From: Hwanghaeella sp965227365
Lineage (GTDB): Bacteria > Pseudomonadota > Alphaproteobacteria > UBA8366 > Aestuariispiraceae
Direction of reading: 5' to 3'
Assembly: GCF_965227365.1 (NCBI RefSeq)
Contig: NZ_OZ245754.1
Location: 3,658,001-3,722,000, forward strand
DNA: 64,000 bases
Positions 17,636 to 25,618 of the stretch are shown one piece after another. Position 1 is the stretch's first letter, and the number at the start of each line of letters is the position of its first letter. The translations under genes were made by a program, and so were the position numbers. The notes beneath the pieces are model-generated. The model did no database searches, had not been told where the DNA came from, and saw only the letters and a list, made by a program, of their open reading frames with translations.

Positions 17636-18328
17636 ATGAGATTGTCATTCCTCCGAATTGCCGCTGTTGCCGCGACGGTCGTGCCGCTCGCGGCCTGTTC
17701 CTTGTGGGAAGACGAACCGCCGGCGTCCCTGCCGCCGCCGCCCGTCGGTGTGGTTCCAGGTCAGCCGGGCATCACCGGCACGATCACTGCGCCTGCGCCG
17801 CAAACGCCCGCCCGCGCGCCCAGTCAATCTATCAGTCAATCGGCCAGCCAACTTCCCAATCAACCGGGAACCCAAACACCAGCCGCCTCCATCGGCCAGG
17901 ATACGTCGCAGCCGTCGCTGCAAACCGCGCCGGTCGGCGCCGTGACCACGGGAGAGATCCCGCAATCCACCGACCCGCGGAATTTTGCACCGCCCTACCC
18001 GGTTCGAATGGCCTTCATCTGGTATGACGTTCCAGGCATGGGCGGACAGGATTTCTTCGAAACGCGCGTGCAATTGCGGGCCGAGGGAAATTCGACATGG
18101 ATGAGTTTTCCGCTCGCCTATCTGGGCATCGGCTGCGAGGGCTTGATCCAATATGATTCCGGCACGAACCCAAGCCTGATCGGCGGCGATTTCCGAATCA
18201 ACTGCAATGACGGGTCGTCGATCCAGGGTGTGATCGTCCCGGTTGTCGGTCAGCCCGCAATCAATGGTCAGGGCGTCGATCAGTATGGGCGCAGCGTCAT
18301 CTTCGCCATTCAGATGGACGAGGACTGA
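17636..18328 (+). CDS. Hypothetical lipoprotein with low-complexity linker
   Basis: The 230-aa product begins with a signal peptide and a lipobox (VVPLAAC, Cys 21), so it should be a lipid-anchored envelope protein. A linker rich in Pro, Ser, Gln and Thr (about 28-100, including SQSISQSASQLPNQP) is followed by a globular domain (about 118-230) with ARMAF-like beta structure and three further cysteines (GIGCEGL, INCNDG). I do not recognise a characterised family. It is divergent from the CDF gene and is followed by the amidinotransferase after a 55-bp gap. Confidence 0.7.
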   Translation: MRLSFLRIAAVAATVVPLAACSLWEDEPPASLPPPPVGVVPGQPGITGTITAPAPQTPARAPSQSISQSASQLPNQPGTQTPAASIGQDTSQPSLQTAPVGAVTTGEIPQSTDPRNFAPPYPVRMAFIWYDVPGMGGQDFFETRVQLRAEGNSTWMSFPLAYLGIGCEGLIQYDSGTNPSLIGGDFRINCNDGSSIQGVIVPVVGQPAINGQGVDQYGRSVIFAIQMDED

Positions 18329-18383
18329 ACCGGTCCCTGGACCTGACCCATGGGACCGCACCGCCGATACGACGAGGGAAACC

Positions 18384-19373
18384 ATGAGCAGCACTGATCC
18401 GATCTTCGTCGAATCCGAATGGGCGGATTTGCAGGAATGCGTTTACGGATCACCCCATCACTGGGTGCTGCCGGTTTTCCATGCCGATGCGAAACTACGC
18501 GCGCAGGGCGAATTCGGCGACCTTTGGGTCAAGCATCAGGGCCGGGCCGTCAAGGATGTCGCGCCCGACCTGTTCAACGAATTCAGCGGTCAAATTCAGG
18601 GCGCCATCGATCTGCTCAGGTCACTAGGCATCACCGTCCATGTGGCCGGCGAAATCAGCAAAGCCAATCGTGCCTTTCCCCGTGGCGAGGACCACGGGGT
18701 CGAGACGGGTTGGATGCGTGACCCCTTCGTCACCATCGGTAACAACGTGATCGAACTGGCGCCGCGCAGTCTGTTCCATCGGCGTCAGCGCTTTGCCATC
18801 AGGGAAATTCTGGCCAGCACGATGGCGCGCGGCGCACGGTATTTCGCCCAGCCGGACGGCGGCGCGGATGACGAGCGCGAAGGCCCGGGTTGGGGCTATC
18901 TGGAAGGCGGCGACGTCTTCGTTCTGGGCGACCGAATCCTGGTCGGTCATTCCGGCGGATGCAGCAACCCGGAAGGCGCGCGCTGGCTGCACCATGCCTT
19001 GGGCGCACCTTACGAGGTGACAGTCGTTCCGATCGATCCGATGTTTCCGCATTTGGACTGCGTGCTGATGACCCCGCGGGAAGGGGTCGCCGTGGCATGT
19101 CTCGATGCGCTGCCGGAAGGGCTGCCAGAATTCATGCGCGACTGGGACATCGTCGACATTCCCAAGGCTTTGGCAAAGGCGCATATGGGATGCAACAACC
19201 TGGTCCTGAACGACCGCACCGTGGTCGTACCTTCCGAAGAACCGCTCGACATCGTCGCCGGGGAACTCAAGACCCGGCAGTTCGAGGTGATCCGCATCCC
19301 CTATCGCGTTCCCTGCATGGCCGGCGGATCCTTCCGCTGTGCTCATCAACCGCTGATCCGCCGCACCAACTAG
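18384..19373 (+). CDS. Amidinotransferase / amidinohydrolase family protein
   Basis: This 329-aa guanidino-group modifying enzyme shows the family's five-bladed fold landmarks: TGWMRDPFVTIGNNVIE, GYLEGGDVFVLGDRILVG, a catalytic-type His in DPMFPHLDCVLM and a C-terminal nucleophile Cys in MAGGSFRCAHQPLIR. The last motif resembles arginine:glycine and inosamine-phosphate amidinotransferases. Dimethylarginine hydrolase or arginine deiminase activity is an alternative. ATG 18384 is chosen because GAGGGAA lies just upstream and it gives the family N-terminus; the longer frame would overlap the lipoprotein gene. Confidence 0.82.
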   Translation: MSSTDPIFVESEWADLQECVYGSPHHWVLPVFHADAKLRAQGEFGDLWVKHQGRAVKDVAPDLFNEFSGQIQGAIDLLRSLGITVHVAGEISKANRAFPRGEDHGVETGWMRDPFVTIGNNVIELAPRSLFHRRQRFAIREILASTMARGARYFAQPDGGADDEREGPGWGYLEGGDVFVLGDRILVGHSGGCSNPEGARWLHHALGAPYEVTVVPIDPMFPHLDCVLMTPREGVAVACLDALPEGLPEFMRDWDIVDIPKALAKAHMGCNNLVLNDRTVVVPSEEPLDIVAGELKTRQFEVIRIPYRVPCMAGGSFRCAHQPLIRRTN

Positions 19374-19383
19374 GAGCCCGAGC

Positions 19384-20460
19384 CTAGATCGGCTTCGGCA
19401 TCGCGACGCCCAACTCCTTCGCGATCGGTTCCAGTTGCGGCAGGATGCCGGGATAGAGCCTGACACCGTCGGCCAGGGCCGCACGTTTGCGCGCCAGCGC
19501 GCCATCGCCCGGCAGGCGGACCGGCGGCTTGCCGTCCGGCACCCGCGCTTTGCGGCAGGCATTCGCGGTATGGGAAACTTCCCGCAGGAAAGCTTCCCTG
19601 CCGCCGAAGGCATCCGGGTCGGTCACCTGAACGAACACCGAGGCACCGGTATTGGTCGCCCCGTCGGCCCGGCCGAAGCCGCCGATGCCCGACGTCATCG
19701 CTTCGACCATCAAGGCCAGTCCGAAGCCCTTGTGCCCGGCATCCATTCCGCCCAGTGTCAGCAGGGCGCCCGGCGGATCGTCCTTCAGCACGGCCGGGTC
19801 GTTGCTTGGATTGCCTTTATTGTCGATGAACCATTGCCCGGACATAGGTTGCCCCAGGCCGATCATCCGATACGACATGCCCAGCGTGGTGATCGACGCG
19901 CTGATATCGACCAGGATCGGATCGCCGCCGGCTTCCTCGCCGGTCGGAATGCCATAGGCCATGGGGTTGGGCGTGAAGACCTGCTCCACCGCGCCGAAGG
20001 GCGCGACGCCGCTGGCCGCGGGATCGGAACTGAGCAGTTGGATGACCAGCCCCTCATCCGTCGCCAATTGCAGAAAGGCGGCCAGGCAGGCGATATGATG
20101 GGACCGTCGGATGGAAACCGCACCGATGCCGAACTGCTTGGCCCGTGCGACGGCTTCCCTGACGGCTTCGTAAGTCAGCCAGACGCCGGACATGTAATTG
20201 CCGTCCCAGGTCAGGCAGGGGCCTTTGTCATGCAACACCTGCGGATCACCGGTCGGCGGCATCTCCCCGCTCATCGTATGGCGCAGATAGCGCGGCGCCT
20301 GGTTGAAGCCATGGGTGTCATGCCCCATCAGATCCGCTTCCAGCAGATACTTGCTGACGATTTCCGCCCGGTCCTGCGGCATGCCCGCCTCGGAGAACAA
20401 GGCTACGCCGAATTCCTCCATCGCCCCGGCGTCATAGCGCGCACCATCTTCCGTCCCCAT
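19384..20460 (-). CDS. Malate/L-lactate dehydrogenase-family (Ldh2-type) oxidoreductase
   Basis: The 358-aa protein belongs to the NAD(P)-dependent type-2 malate/L-lactate dehydrogenase family (also ureidoglycolate and 2,3-diketogulonate enzymes). Visible landmarks are GHDTHGFNQAPRY near residue 50, SHHIACLAAFLQLA near 120, NPMAYGIPTG and the GGMDAGHKGFGLALMVEAM stretch. These enzymes reduce 2-oxo acids to 2-hydroxy acids. The gene converges with the amidinotransferase gene (10-bp gap). The next upstream gene on the same strand, the DODA-type dioxygenase, ends about 150 bp before its start. Confidence 0.87.
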   Translation of the reverse strand: MGTEDGARYDAGAMEEFGVALFSEAGMPQDRAEIVSKYLLEADLMGHDTHGFNQAPRYLRHTMSGEMPPTGDPQVLHDKGPCLTWDGNYMSGVWLTYEAVREAVARAKQFGIGAVSIRRSHHIACLAAFLQLATDEGLVIQLLSSDPAASGVAPFGAVEQVFTPNPMAYGIPTGEEAGGDPILVDISASITTLGMSYRMIGLGQPMSGQWFIDNKGNPSNDPAVLKDDPPGALLTLGGMDAGHKGFGLALMVEAMTSGIGGFGRADGATNTGASVFVQVTDPDAFGGREAFLREVSHTANACRKARVPDGKPPVRLPGDGALARKRAALADGVRLYPGILPQLEPIAKELGVAMPKPI

Positions 20461-20585
20461 ACCGACTTCTCCCAGTTGTCTGACAATTCGGGAGCCATCG
20501 TATTCGATCGGGCGGGAATGCCAATCCGCCGGTTCGCGACAGGGCCAAAAAGGGTGATGTGCCCGATCGGCCGTAATCGATACGC

Positions 20586-20624
20586 CCTAGTCGATGCGCC
20601 TAGTCGATGCACCCTAGTCGAAGC
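20586..20624. repeat. Three tandem 13-14-bp units overlapping the dioxygenase stop codon
   Basis: The unit CCTAGTCGATGC occurs at 20586 and 20599, and as CCTAGTCGAAGC at about 20613. On the minus strand each unit repeats the last codon and stop (GAC TAG) of the dioxygenase gene. It looks like a slippage-type triplication of the gene end that leaves extra stop codons behind. Confidence 0.7.
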
Positions 20625-21393
20625 GAAAGGCGTCCATGGCCAGGATCGAATGGGTATAGCTGTGATGCAGGAGTTTGCCCGCCTGCCCTGAACCGGCCCC
20701 GATCGCAGCGAAAAGCGGCATGATATGGTCTTCGGTCGGGTGATTGACCGCGCCGTTTTGCTGACGGCTGCGATAGGCCAGCAGGTCGTCCCAACGCGCA
20801 GTCTCGATCGCGTCCGCCATCCAGTCGCGGAAATCGGCAACCCAGGGTGCCGGCGGCGCATCCACGGGCTGACCGCGGAAGGCATGAAGGTTATGCGTTA
20901 TCGCGCCGGATCCCGCCACCAACACGCCGTCCTGCCGAAGACCGCGCAGGGCCTCGCCCAGGCGCCGGTGATAAGCCGTATCGCGTCCCTGCCCGATCGC
21001 CACCTGGATCACCGGGACATCGCCATCCGGATAGATCAGTTTAAGCGGCACCCAGGCGCCGTGATCGATGCCGCGCGCGGGATCGACGACGGTCTGAATG
21101 CCGGCTTCCTCGAGAGCCGCGGCCACGCGCCCGGCAAGCGCCGGATCCCCCGGCACGTCGTATCGTTCCGCGTAGAGCGCCGGGGGAAAGCCGAAAAAGT
21201 CGTGGATCGTCTCCAGCCGCGCCGCCCCGGTCACCGCCGCCACCGGCTGTTCCCAATGGGCGGAGACGCACAGGATCGCCTTGGGCCGGCCGATCGCCGC
21301 GCCCAATCCGGCAAGGAAATCGCGCGCCGGACAATCGGTCAGGGTCAGCATCGGCGAACCATGCGACAGGAAAAGGGACGGCATGACGGTCAT
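20614..21393 (-). CDS. Class III extradiol ring-cleavage dioxygenase, DODA type
   Basis: This 259-aa protein has the YgiD/4,5-DOPA dioxygenase pattern. Metal-site histidines are visible in LFLSHGSPML (H10), VSAHWEQP and IDHGAWVPL, and the second-sphere region GSGAITHNLH is present near 165. Such enzymes cleave catechol-type rings with Fe(II) or Zn(II) and O2; many bacterial members have no proven physiological substrate. The C-terminus ends in the tandem-repeat stop region. Confidence 0.87.
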   Translation of the reverse strand: MTVMPSLFLSHGSPMLTLTDCPARDFLAGLGAAIGRPKAILCVSAHWEQPVAAVTGAARLETIHDFFGFPPALYAERYDVPGDPALAGRVAAALEEAGIQTVVDPARGIDHGAWVPLKLIYPDGDVPVIQVAIGQGRDTAYHRRLGEALRGLRQDGVLVAGSGAITHNLHAFRGQPVDAPPAPWVADFRDWMADAIETARWDDLLAYRSRQQNGAVNHPTEDHIMPLFAAIGAGSGQAGKLLHHSYTHSILAMDAFRFD

Positions 21394-21501
21394 GGGATCC
21401 TCTGATTACCGTTGTTTCAGGAAACAGATATGCGCAAGCCTTCTTACTCACAATGTTCGTGATCCGTTGATATACTGTGCGGAAAAACACAGGAGGAAAT
21501 C

Positions 21502-22350
21502 ATGCCCGACGGTTCTTGGCGGGATCGGTATAAAAACACTCAAAGCGGCGCACGCCTGACAGAGGCGGAAGTGGAACAGTACCGCCGCGACGGCTACGTC
21601 ATTCCGGATTTTCGTATTCCCGACGACATGCTGGCGGCGATGCGGCAATCACTGGACGAGCTGATGCAGGCCAACCCGCATCTGGCCGCCGACAACATGC
21701 TGTGCCCGCATCTGCTGAATGCCGGCGTGCAGGGACTGAAGGGCGACCGGATCTGGCTCGATTTCGCTTCCTATCCCGACATTCTGGACATGGTCGAGCA
21801 GTTGATCGGGCCGGATTTCCTGCTTTGGGGAACGACGGTCTTCGGCAAGCCGGCTTTTTCCGGCAAGGAAGTGCCCTGGCATCAGGACGGTGAATACTGG
21901 CCGATCAAGCCGTTGGCGACGTGTTCCGCCTGGGTCGCGCTGGACGACACGACGCCGGAAAACGGCTGCCTGCGGGTCATCCCCGGGTCCCACAAGGACA
22001 AACGCCTGCGCAAGCATCATACCGATGACGGCGAGCACCTGGCCCTGAATCAGGCGCTGGATGAAAGCGAATACCGGGAGGAAGACGCCGTCGACTTCGT
22101 CCTGAAGGCGGGCCAGGTCTCCTTCCACGACGTCTATATCGTGCACGGGTCCAAGCCCAATCGCTCGCCGAACCGCCGGGCGGGCTATGTCTGCCGGTAC
22201 ATGCCGACGACCAGCCATTTCGACCACGATTTCGGGGCCGAACTACAGCAGAAGTCGGGAATCGTCGATTTCAGCGGACGACGGGTGATCCTGATGCGCG
22301 GCAAGGATGCCTGCGGCAAGAACGATTTTTCGCGCGGCGCCGGAACATAA
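21502..22350 (+). CDS. Phytanoyl-CoA dioxygenase (PhyH) family Fe(II)/2-oxoglutarate oxygenase
   Basis: The 282-aa protein has the PhyH double-stranded beta-helix. The first metal ligands are in VPWHQDGEYWP (His-x-Asp) and the distal His in VYIVHGSKPNRSPN, with an Arg for 2-oxoglutarate in the NRR stretch. PhyH enzymes hydroxylate acyl chains, ectoine, halogenated or natural-product substrates, so the target cannot be assigned. ATG 21502 has a strong AGGAGGA site 6-7 bases upstream. The divergent dioxygenase gene lies 108 bp away, which may mean shared control. Confidence 0.88.
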   Translation: MPDGSWRDRYKNTQSGARLTEAEVEQYRRDGYVIPDFRIPDDMLAAMRQSLDELMQANPHLAADNMLCPHLLNAGVQGLKGDRIWLDFASYPDILDMVEQLIGPDFLLWGTTVFGKPAFSGKEVPWHQDGEYWPIKPLATCSAWVALDDTTPENGCLRVIPGSHKDKRLRKHHTDDGEHLALNQALDESEYREEDAVDFVLKAGQVSFHDVYIVHGSKPNRSPNRRAGYVCRYMPTTSHFDHDFGAELQQKSGIVDFSGRRVILMRGKDACGKNDFSRGAGT

Positions 22351-22374
22351 GGGGGCCGCGCCGGGACATCGGGC

Positions 22375-22866
22375 CTAGCCCGCTTCCCGCAGCAGCTGGC
22401 CTTTGCGGCGCTGCCAGTCGCGTTCCTTGATCGTCTCGCGCTTGTCATGGGCCTTCTTGCCCTTGGCCAGCCCGAGGCTGAGCTTGCAGATGCCGCGCTT
22501 GTTGAAGAACAGGCTCATCGGCACCAGGGTCATGCCGTCGCGCTTGATCGCGCCGATCAGCTTGTCCCGTTCCTTCTTGTGAACCAGCAGCTTGCGCAGA
22601 CGCTTGGGCTCATGCTGAAAGGCCTTGGGCGCGTTCGGATATTCGGCGATCTGGACGTTGAAGAGATAAAGCTCCCCGTCCTTGATCCCGGCATAGGCCT
22701 CGTTCAGGCTCGCCCCGTTGTTGCGCAGGGATTTGACCTCGGTCCCGGTCAGTACCAGTCCCGCCTCGATCGTCTCCAGAATCTCATAGTCGAAGCGCGC
22801 GCGGCGGTTCACCGCGACCGTGCCGTCCGTGAGGTTCTTGTTCTTGCCTTTGTTCTTACCAGCCAT
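22375..22866 (-). CDS. smpB: SsrA-binding protein SmpB
   Basis: SmpB (163 aa) binds tmRNA and helps rescue stalled ribosomes by trans-translation. The sequence shows NRRARFDYEILETIEAGLVL, the conserved TGTEVKSLRNNGASLNEAY region and the positively charged C-terminal tail KKAHDKRETIKERDW. Length is normal. It lies 84 bp downstream of dapA on the same strand, the dapA-smpB order commonly seen in alphaproteobacteria. tmRNA itself was not seen in the window. Confidence 0.97.
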   Translation of the reverse strand: MAGKNKGKNKNLTDGTVAVNRRARFDYEILETIEAGLVLTGTEVKSLRNNGASLNEAYAGIKDGELYLFNVQIAEYPNAPKAFQHEPKRLRKLLVHKKERDKLIGAIKRDGMTLVPMSLFFNKRGICKLSLGLAKGKKAHDKRETIKERDWQRRKGQLLREAG

Positions 22867-22950
22867 AGTGCTTCACATATGGGATAGAAAACGGGCGGGT
22901 GCAAATCCCGCGCCCCCGCCCGTCTTCAATTCAGATCTTTTCCGGTCGGC

Positions 22951-23838
22951 TCAGAACAGGCCGGCGCCCTGCATCGCGGCCTTGACGCGCTGCTTGCTGC
23001 TGTCGGCGATCTCCACCATCGGCAGCCGCGCGAAGGCATTCGCCTTGCCGAGCAGACTGGCGCCGTATTTCACCGGGCCCGGGCTGCTTTCGCAGAACAT
23101 CGCGCCATGGACCGGCATCAACTGGTCGCGGATCTTGCCGAAAGTGGCGAAATCCTTGGCCCGCCAGGCGGCGTGCAGCTTGGCGCAAAGGCCCGGCGCG
23201 ACGTTGGAGGTGACGGAGATGCAGCCATGCCCGCCCTGGCCCAGGAAAGCGCCGATGGTGCCGTCCTCGCCGGACAGCTGGGAGAAATCCTCGCCGATCG
23301 CCAGGCGCGTCAGCACCGGCCGGTTCAGGTCGTTGGTGGCGTCCTTTACGCCGACGATGTTCGGGAAATCCTTGGCCAGTTTCGCCATGGTCTCGACCGA
23401 CATATCGATGATCGACCGGCCCGGAATGTTGTAGATGATGATCGGGATGTCCGCCGATTTGGCGATCGCCGCGTAATGCGCGTAGAGACCGGCCTGGGTC
23501 GGCTTGTTGTAATAGGGGGTGACGACCAGCGCGGCGTTGGCGCCCGCCTGCTTGGCGTGTTTGGTCAGGTGGATCGCTTCCTCGGTATTGTTCGATCCGG
23601 TGCCCGCGATGACCGGCGCGCGGCCGGCGGCGGCCTCGATGCACAGATCGACGACCCGCTCATGCTCCGCATGGCTCATGGTCGGCGACTCGCCGGTGGT
23701 GCCGACGGGGATCAGCCCTTCGGTCCCTTCCGACAATTGCCATTCGACGAAGGCCTGGAACGCTTTTTCATCGATGGCGCCCGTTTCCGTCATCGGCGTG
23801 ATCAAGGCCGTCATCGACCCCTGGAACATGGCAGCCAT
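22951..23838 (-). CDS. dapA: 4-hydroxy-tetrahydrodipicolinate synthase
   Basis: DapA (295 aa) condenses pyruvate with aspartate semialdehyde in lysine and diaminopimelate synthesis. The TIM-barrel landmarks are GLIPVGTTGESPTMSHAEH, the proton-relay tyrosine in VTPYYNKPTQAG, IIIYNIPGRS, and the Schiff-base lysine in NIVGVKDATNDL. The start MAAMFQGSMTALITPM at 23838 is preceded by GGGGGAGG; the longer open frame upstream is not similar to DapA. It is co-transcribed with smpB. Confidence 0.97.
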   Translation of the reverse strand: MAAMFQGSMTALITPMTETGAIDEKAFQAFVEWQLSEGTEGLIPVGTTGESPTMSHAEHERVVDLCIEAAAGRAPVIAGTGSNNTEEAIHLTKHAKQAGANAALVVTPYYNKPTQAGLYAHYAAIAKSADIPIIIYNIPGRSIIDMSVETMAKLAKDFPNIVGVKDATNDLNRPVLTRLAIGEDFSQLSGEDGTIGAFLGQGGHGCISVTSNVAPGLCAKLHAAWRAKDFATFGKIRDQLMPVHGAMFCESSPGPVKYGASLLGKANAFARLPMVEIADSSKQRVKAAMQGAGLF

Positions 23839-24053
23839 GGTAGATCCTCCCCCGCTTATGCGCCCAGTTAGATATCCGGACGGTTTTCCGCCCCAATTCG
23901 GGCGGACATTAACCGCAGGATCGGCGGAAAAACAAGATAAGTATGGGGGGACAGAGCGTTGACGCCAGGCGCACAAAATACCTGTGACGGCACCCCCGGA
24001 TTGTGCCGCGAGCGATCCTGCCCAAGAGTGGGGAGAAACAACGGGAGGCAAAG

Positions 24054-24824
24054 ATGACGGAACATGCGAATTTCGGACTGCAGGGTAAGACGGCCCTGGT
24101 GATCGGCGGGTCGAGCGGCATTGGGCGCGAGATCGCGCTGGGCTATCGCGATGCGGGCGCGACGGTGCTGATCGCGGGCCGGGCACAGGCAAAGCTGGAT
24201 GCGGTCGCGGCGGAACTGGGACCGCAGGACGGCAGCACGGCGACCTATTCCATGGATGCCCGCGATACCGGTCAGTTGAACGCCCTGCGCGAGAGCATCC
24301 GGAAGGATCACGGCCGGCTGGACATTCTGGTGAACTGCCAGGGCACCACCGCGATCAAGCCGGCGCTTGAACTGACCGAGGGCGAATATGACGAGATACT
24401 GGACATCAATCTGAAAAGCGTCTTCTTCGCCTGCACATTGTTCGGCGAGGATATGATGGCGCAGAGCGGCGGCAGCATCATCAATATCGCTTCGCTCGCC
24501 TCCCATAACGGCTGGTCGCGCGCGGCGGCCTACAGCGCCAGCAAATGGGGCGTGGTCGGCATCACCAAAAGCTTCGCCGCGGAATGGGGCACGGCCGGCG
24601 TGCGGGTCAACGCCATCGCGCCCGGATTTTTCCTGACCGACCTGAACCGCGCCAAGATGCCGGAAGAACGCAAGGCCGAAGCGCGGCGGCGCGCGGCCAT
24701 GAACCGGATGGGCGAGCTACAGGAACTCGTCGGCGCCGCGATCTATCTGGCCTCCGCCGCCTCCGGCTTCGTCACCGGGTCGGTCCTCAACGTGGATGGC
24801 GGGTATCTGGCTTCGGGTATCTGA
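24054..24824 (+). CDS. Short-chain dehydrogenase/reductase
   Basis: This 256-aa classical SDR has the cofactor motif VIGGSSGIGREIALGY, the NxxG-like stretch LVNCQGTT, the catalytic serine in INIASLASHNGWS and the YxxxK motif AYSASKWG, ending with the typical GSVLNVDGGYLASGI. It should oxidise or reduce an alcohol/ketone with NAD(P). Substrate is unknown. The start has GGGAGGCAAAG upstream. It is divergent from dapA with a 215-bp gap. A 9-bp-stem hairpin follows the gene. Confidence 0.9.
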   Translation: MTEHANFGLQGKTALVIGGSSGIGREIALGYRDAGATVLIAGRAQAKLDAVAAELGPQDGSTATYSMDARDTGQLNALRESIRKDHGRLDILVNCQGTTAIKPALELTEGEYDEILDINLKSVFFACTLFGEDMMAQSGGSIINIASLASHNGWSRAAAYSASKWGVVGITKSFAAEWGTAGVRVNAIAPGFFLTDLNRAKMPEERKAEARRRAAMNRMGELQELVGAAIYLASAASGFVTGSVLNVDGGYLASGI

Positions 24825-24873
24825 GGCGCGCCGGGCAAACCTACAGAGGCAGGACAAGCCTGGCCGCGCGTTT

Positions 24874-24902
24874 CGGTGACAGGGCGGCAACCGCTGTCAC
24901 CG
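24874..24902. terminator. Hairpin downstream of the SDR gene
   Basis: CGGTGACAG (24874-24882) and CTGTCACCG (24894-24902) are perfect 9-bp inverted copies around an 11-nt loop. No T-tract follows, so a terminator role is uncertain. The arm CGGTGACAG is also the core of the repeat targeted by the IS110 element near 52167, and CTGTCACCGTA at 24894-24904 is the complement of an 11-base guide-like segment in that element. Confidence 0.5.
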
Positions 24903-24967
24903 TAGCCACGGAGCCTTGACGAGAGGAACGACAAACGGCCGATCGCCGTATCGGGGGCCGTTCCGTC

Positions 24968-25618
24968 TCAACCCCCGCGCCATTCCTCCGGGGACATGTC
25001 GGAAGCCGTGTTGAGGCATAACAGCAACCGCGTCTCCCCTGACTTGGAAACCGGCGGGGATCTGTGAACCACGCCGCGTTCCTTGTCCTGCGCATTGCCC
25101 TTGAAGACAGCGACATCATGGCGTTGAAGCGTTTCGACCGGCCCCGAATACGCCAATTGTTCCCGTATCGCCTCGCTCGCCCGATCGTGGCGCACCCATT
25201 GCGTCGCCGGCCCGCGATATGTCGTCAGCAATCGCAAGGCGACGCAGTCGCGATGAAACTTCCAGCAGGCGTCGTGGTGAATGCGTTCCAGCCGCATATC
25301 CACGAGGTCATCGCCGGTTATGCCGGAGAATGCCAGTGCAAGTCCGTGAATATCGTCGATCAGAAAATCGCGCATTTCACCGTGGGGCATCCCATGCCTG
25401 TCGAGGAACACCCCCAAGGCTTCAGGGAAAATATCAGCGCGGGCCAAAATTCGGAACGAGGGCAACAACGAGAAATGGACACGCTGGATCCAGTCGGTGA
25501 AAGCGGGCGGAAGGGACCTCCGCCACACAACAAGATCGACCTCGGGACGGGTTATCCGCCCCAGTCCCGTTCTTGTGTCGCATGTCAGGACCGGCCGATC
25601 CTCCGCCAAGGTCCTCAT
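24968..25618 (-). CDS. DUF1826 family protein
   Basis: The 216-aa protein matches the DUF1826 pattern, including DMRLERIHHDACWKFHRD and VALRLLTTYRGPATQWV. It is rich in His, Cys and acidic residues that could bind metal. The family often accompanies COG0523 GTPases in zinc-responsive loci; its biochemical role is unknown. I chose ATG 25618, which overlaps the stop of the upstream GTPase gene in an ATGA junction, so translation is probably coupled. It is the last gene of the putative Zur-controlled run. Confidence 0.75.
   Translation of the reverse strand: MRTLAEDRPVLTCDTRTGLGRITRPEVDLVVWRRSLPPAFTDWIQRVHFSLLPSFRILARADIFPEALGVFLDRHGMPHGEMRDFLIDDIHGLALAFSGITGDDLVDMRLERIHHDACWKFHRDCVALRLLTTYRGPATQWVRHDRASEAIREQLAYSGPVETLQRHDVAVFKGNAQDKERGVVHRSPPVSKSGETRLLLCLNTASDMSPEEWRGG

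Noticed and set aside
22931..24192. Longer N-terminal extension and alternative frames around dapA
   Set aside because: DapA similarity begins at the ATG 23838 with a strong ribosome site; the upstream part overlaps the divergent SDR promoter.
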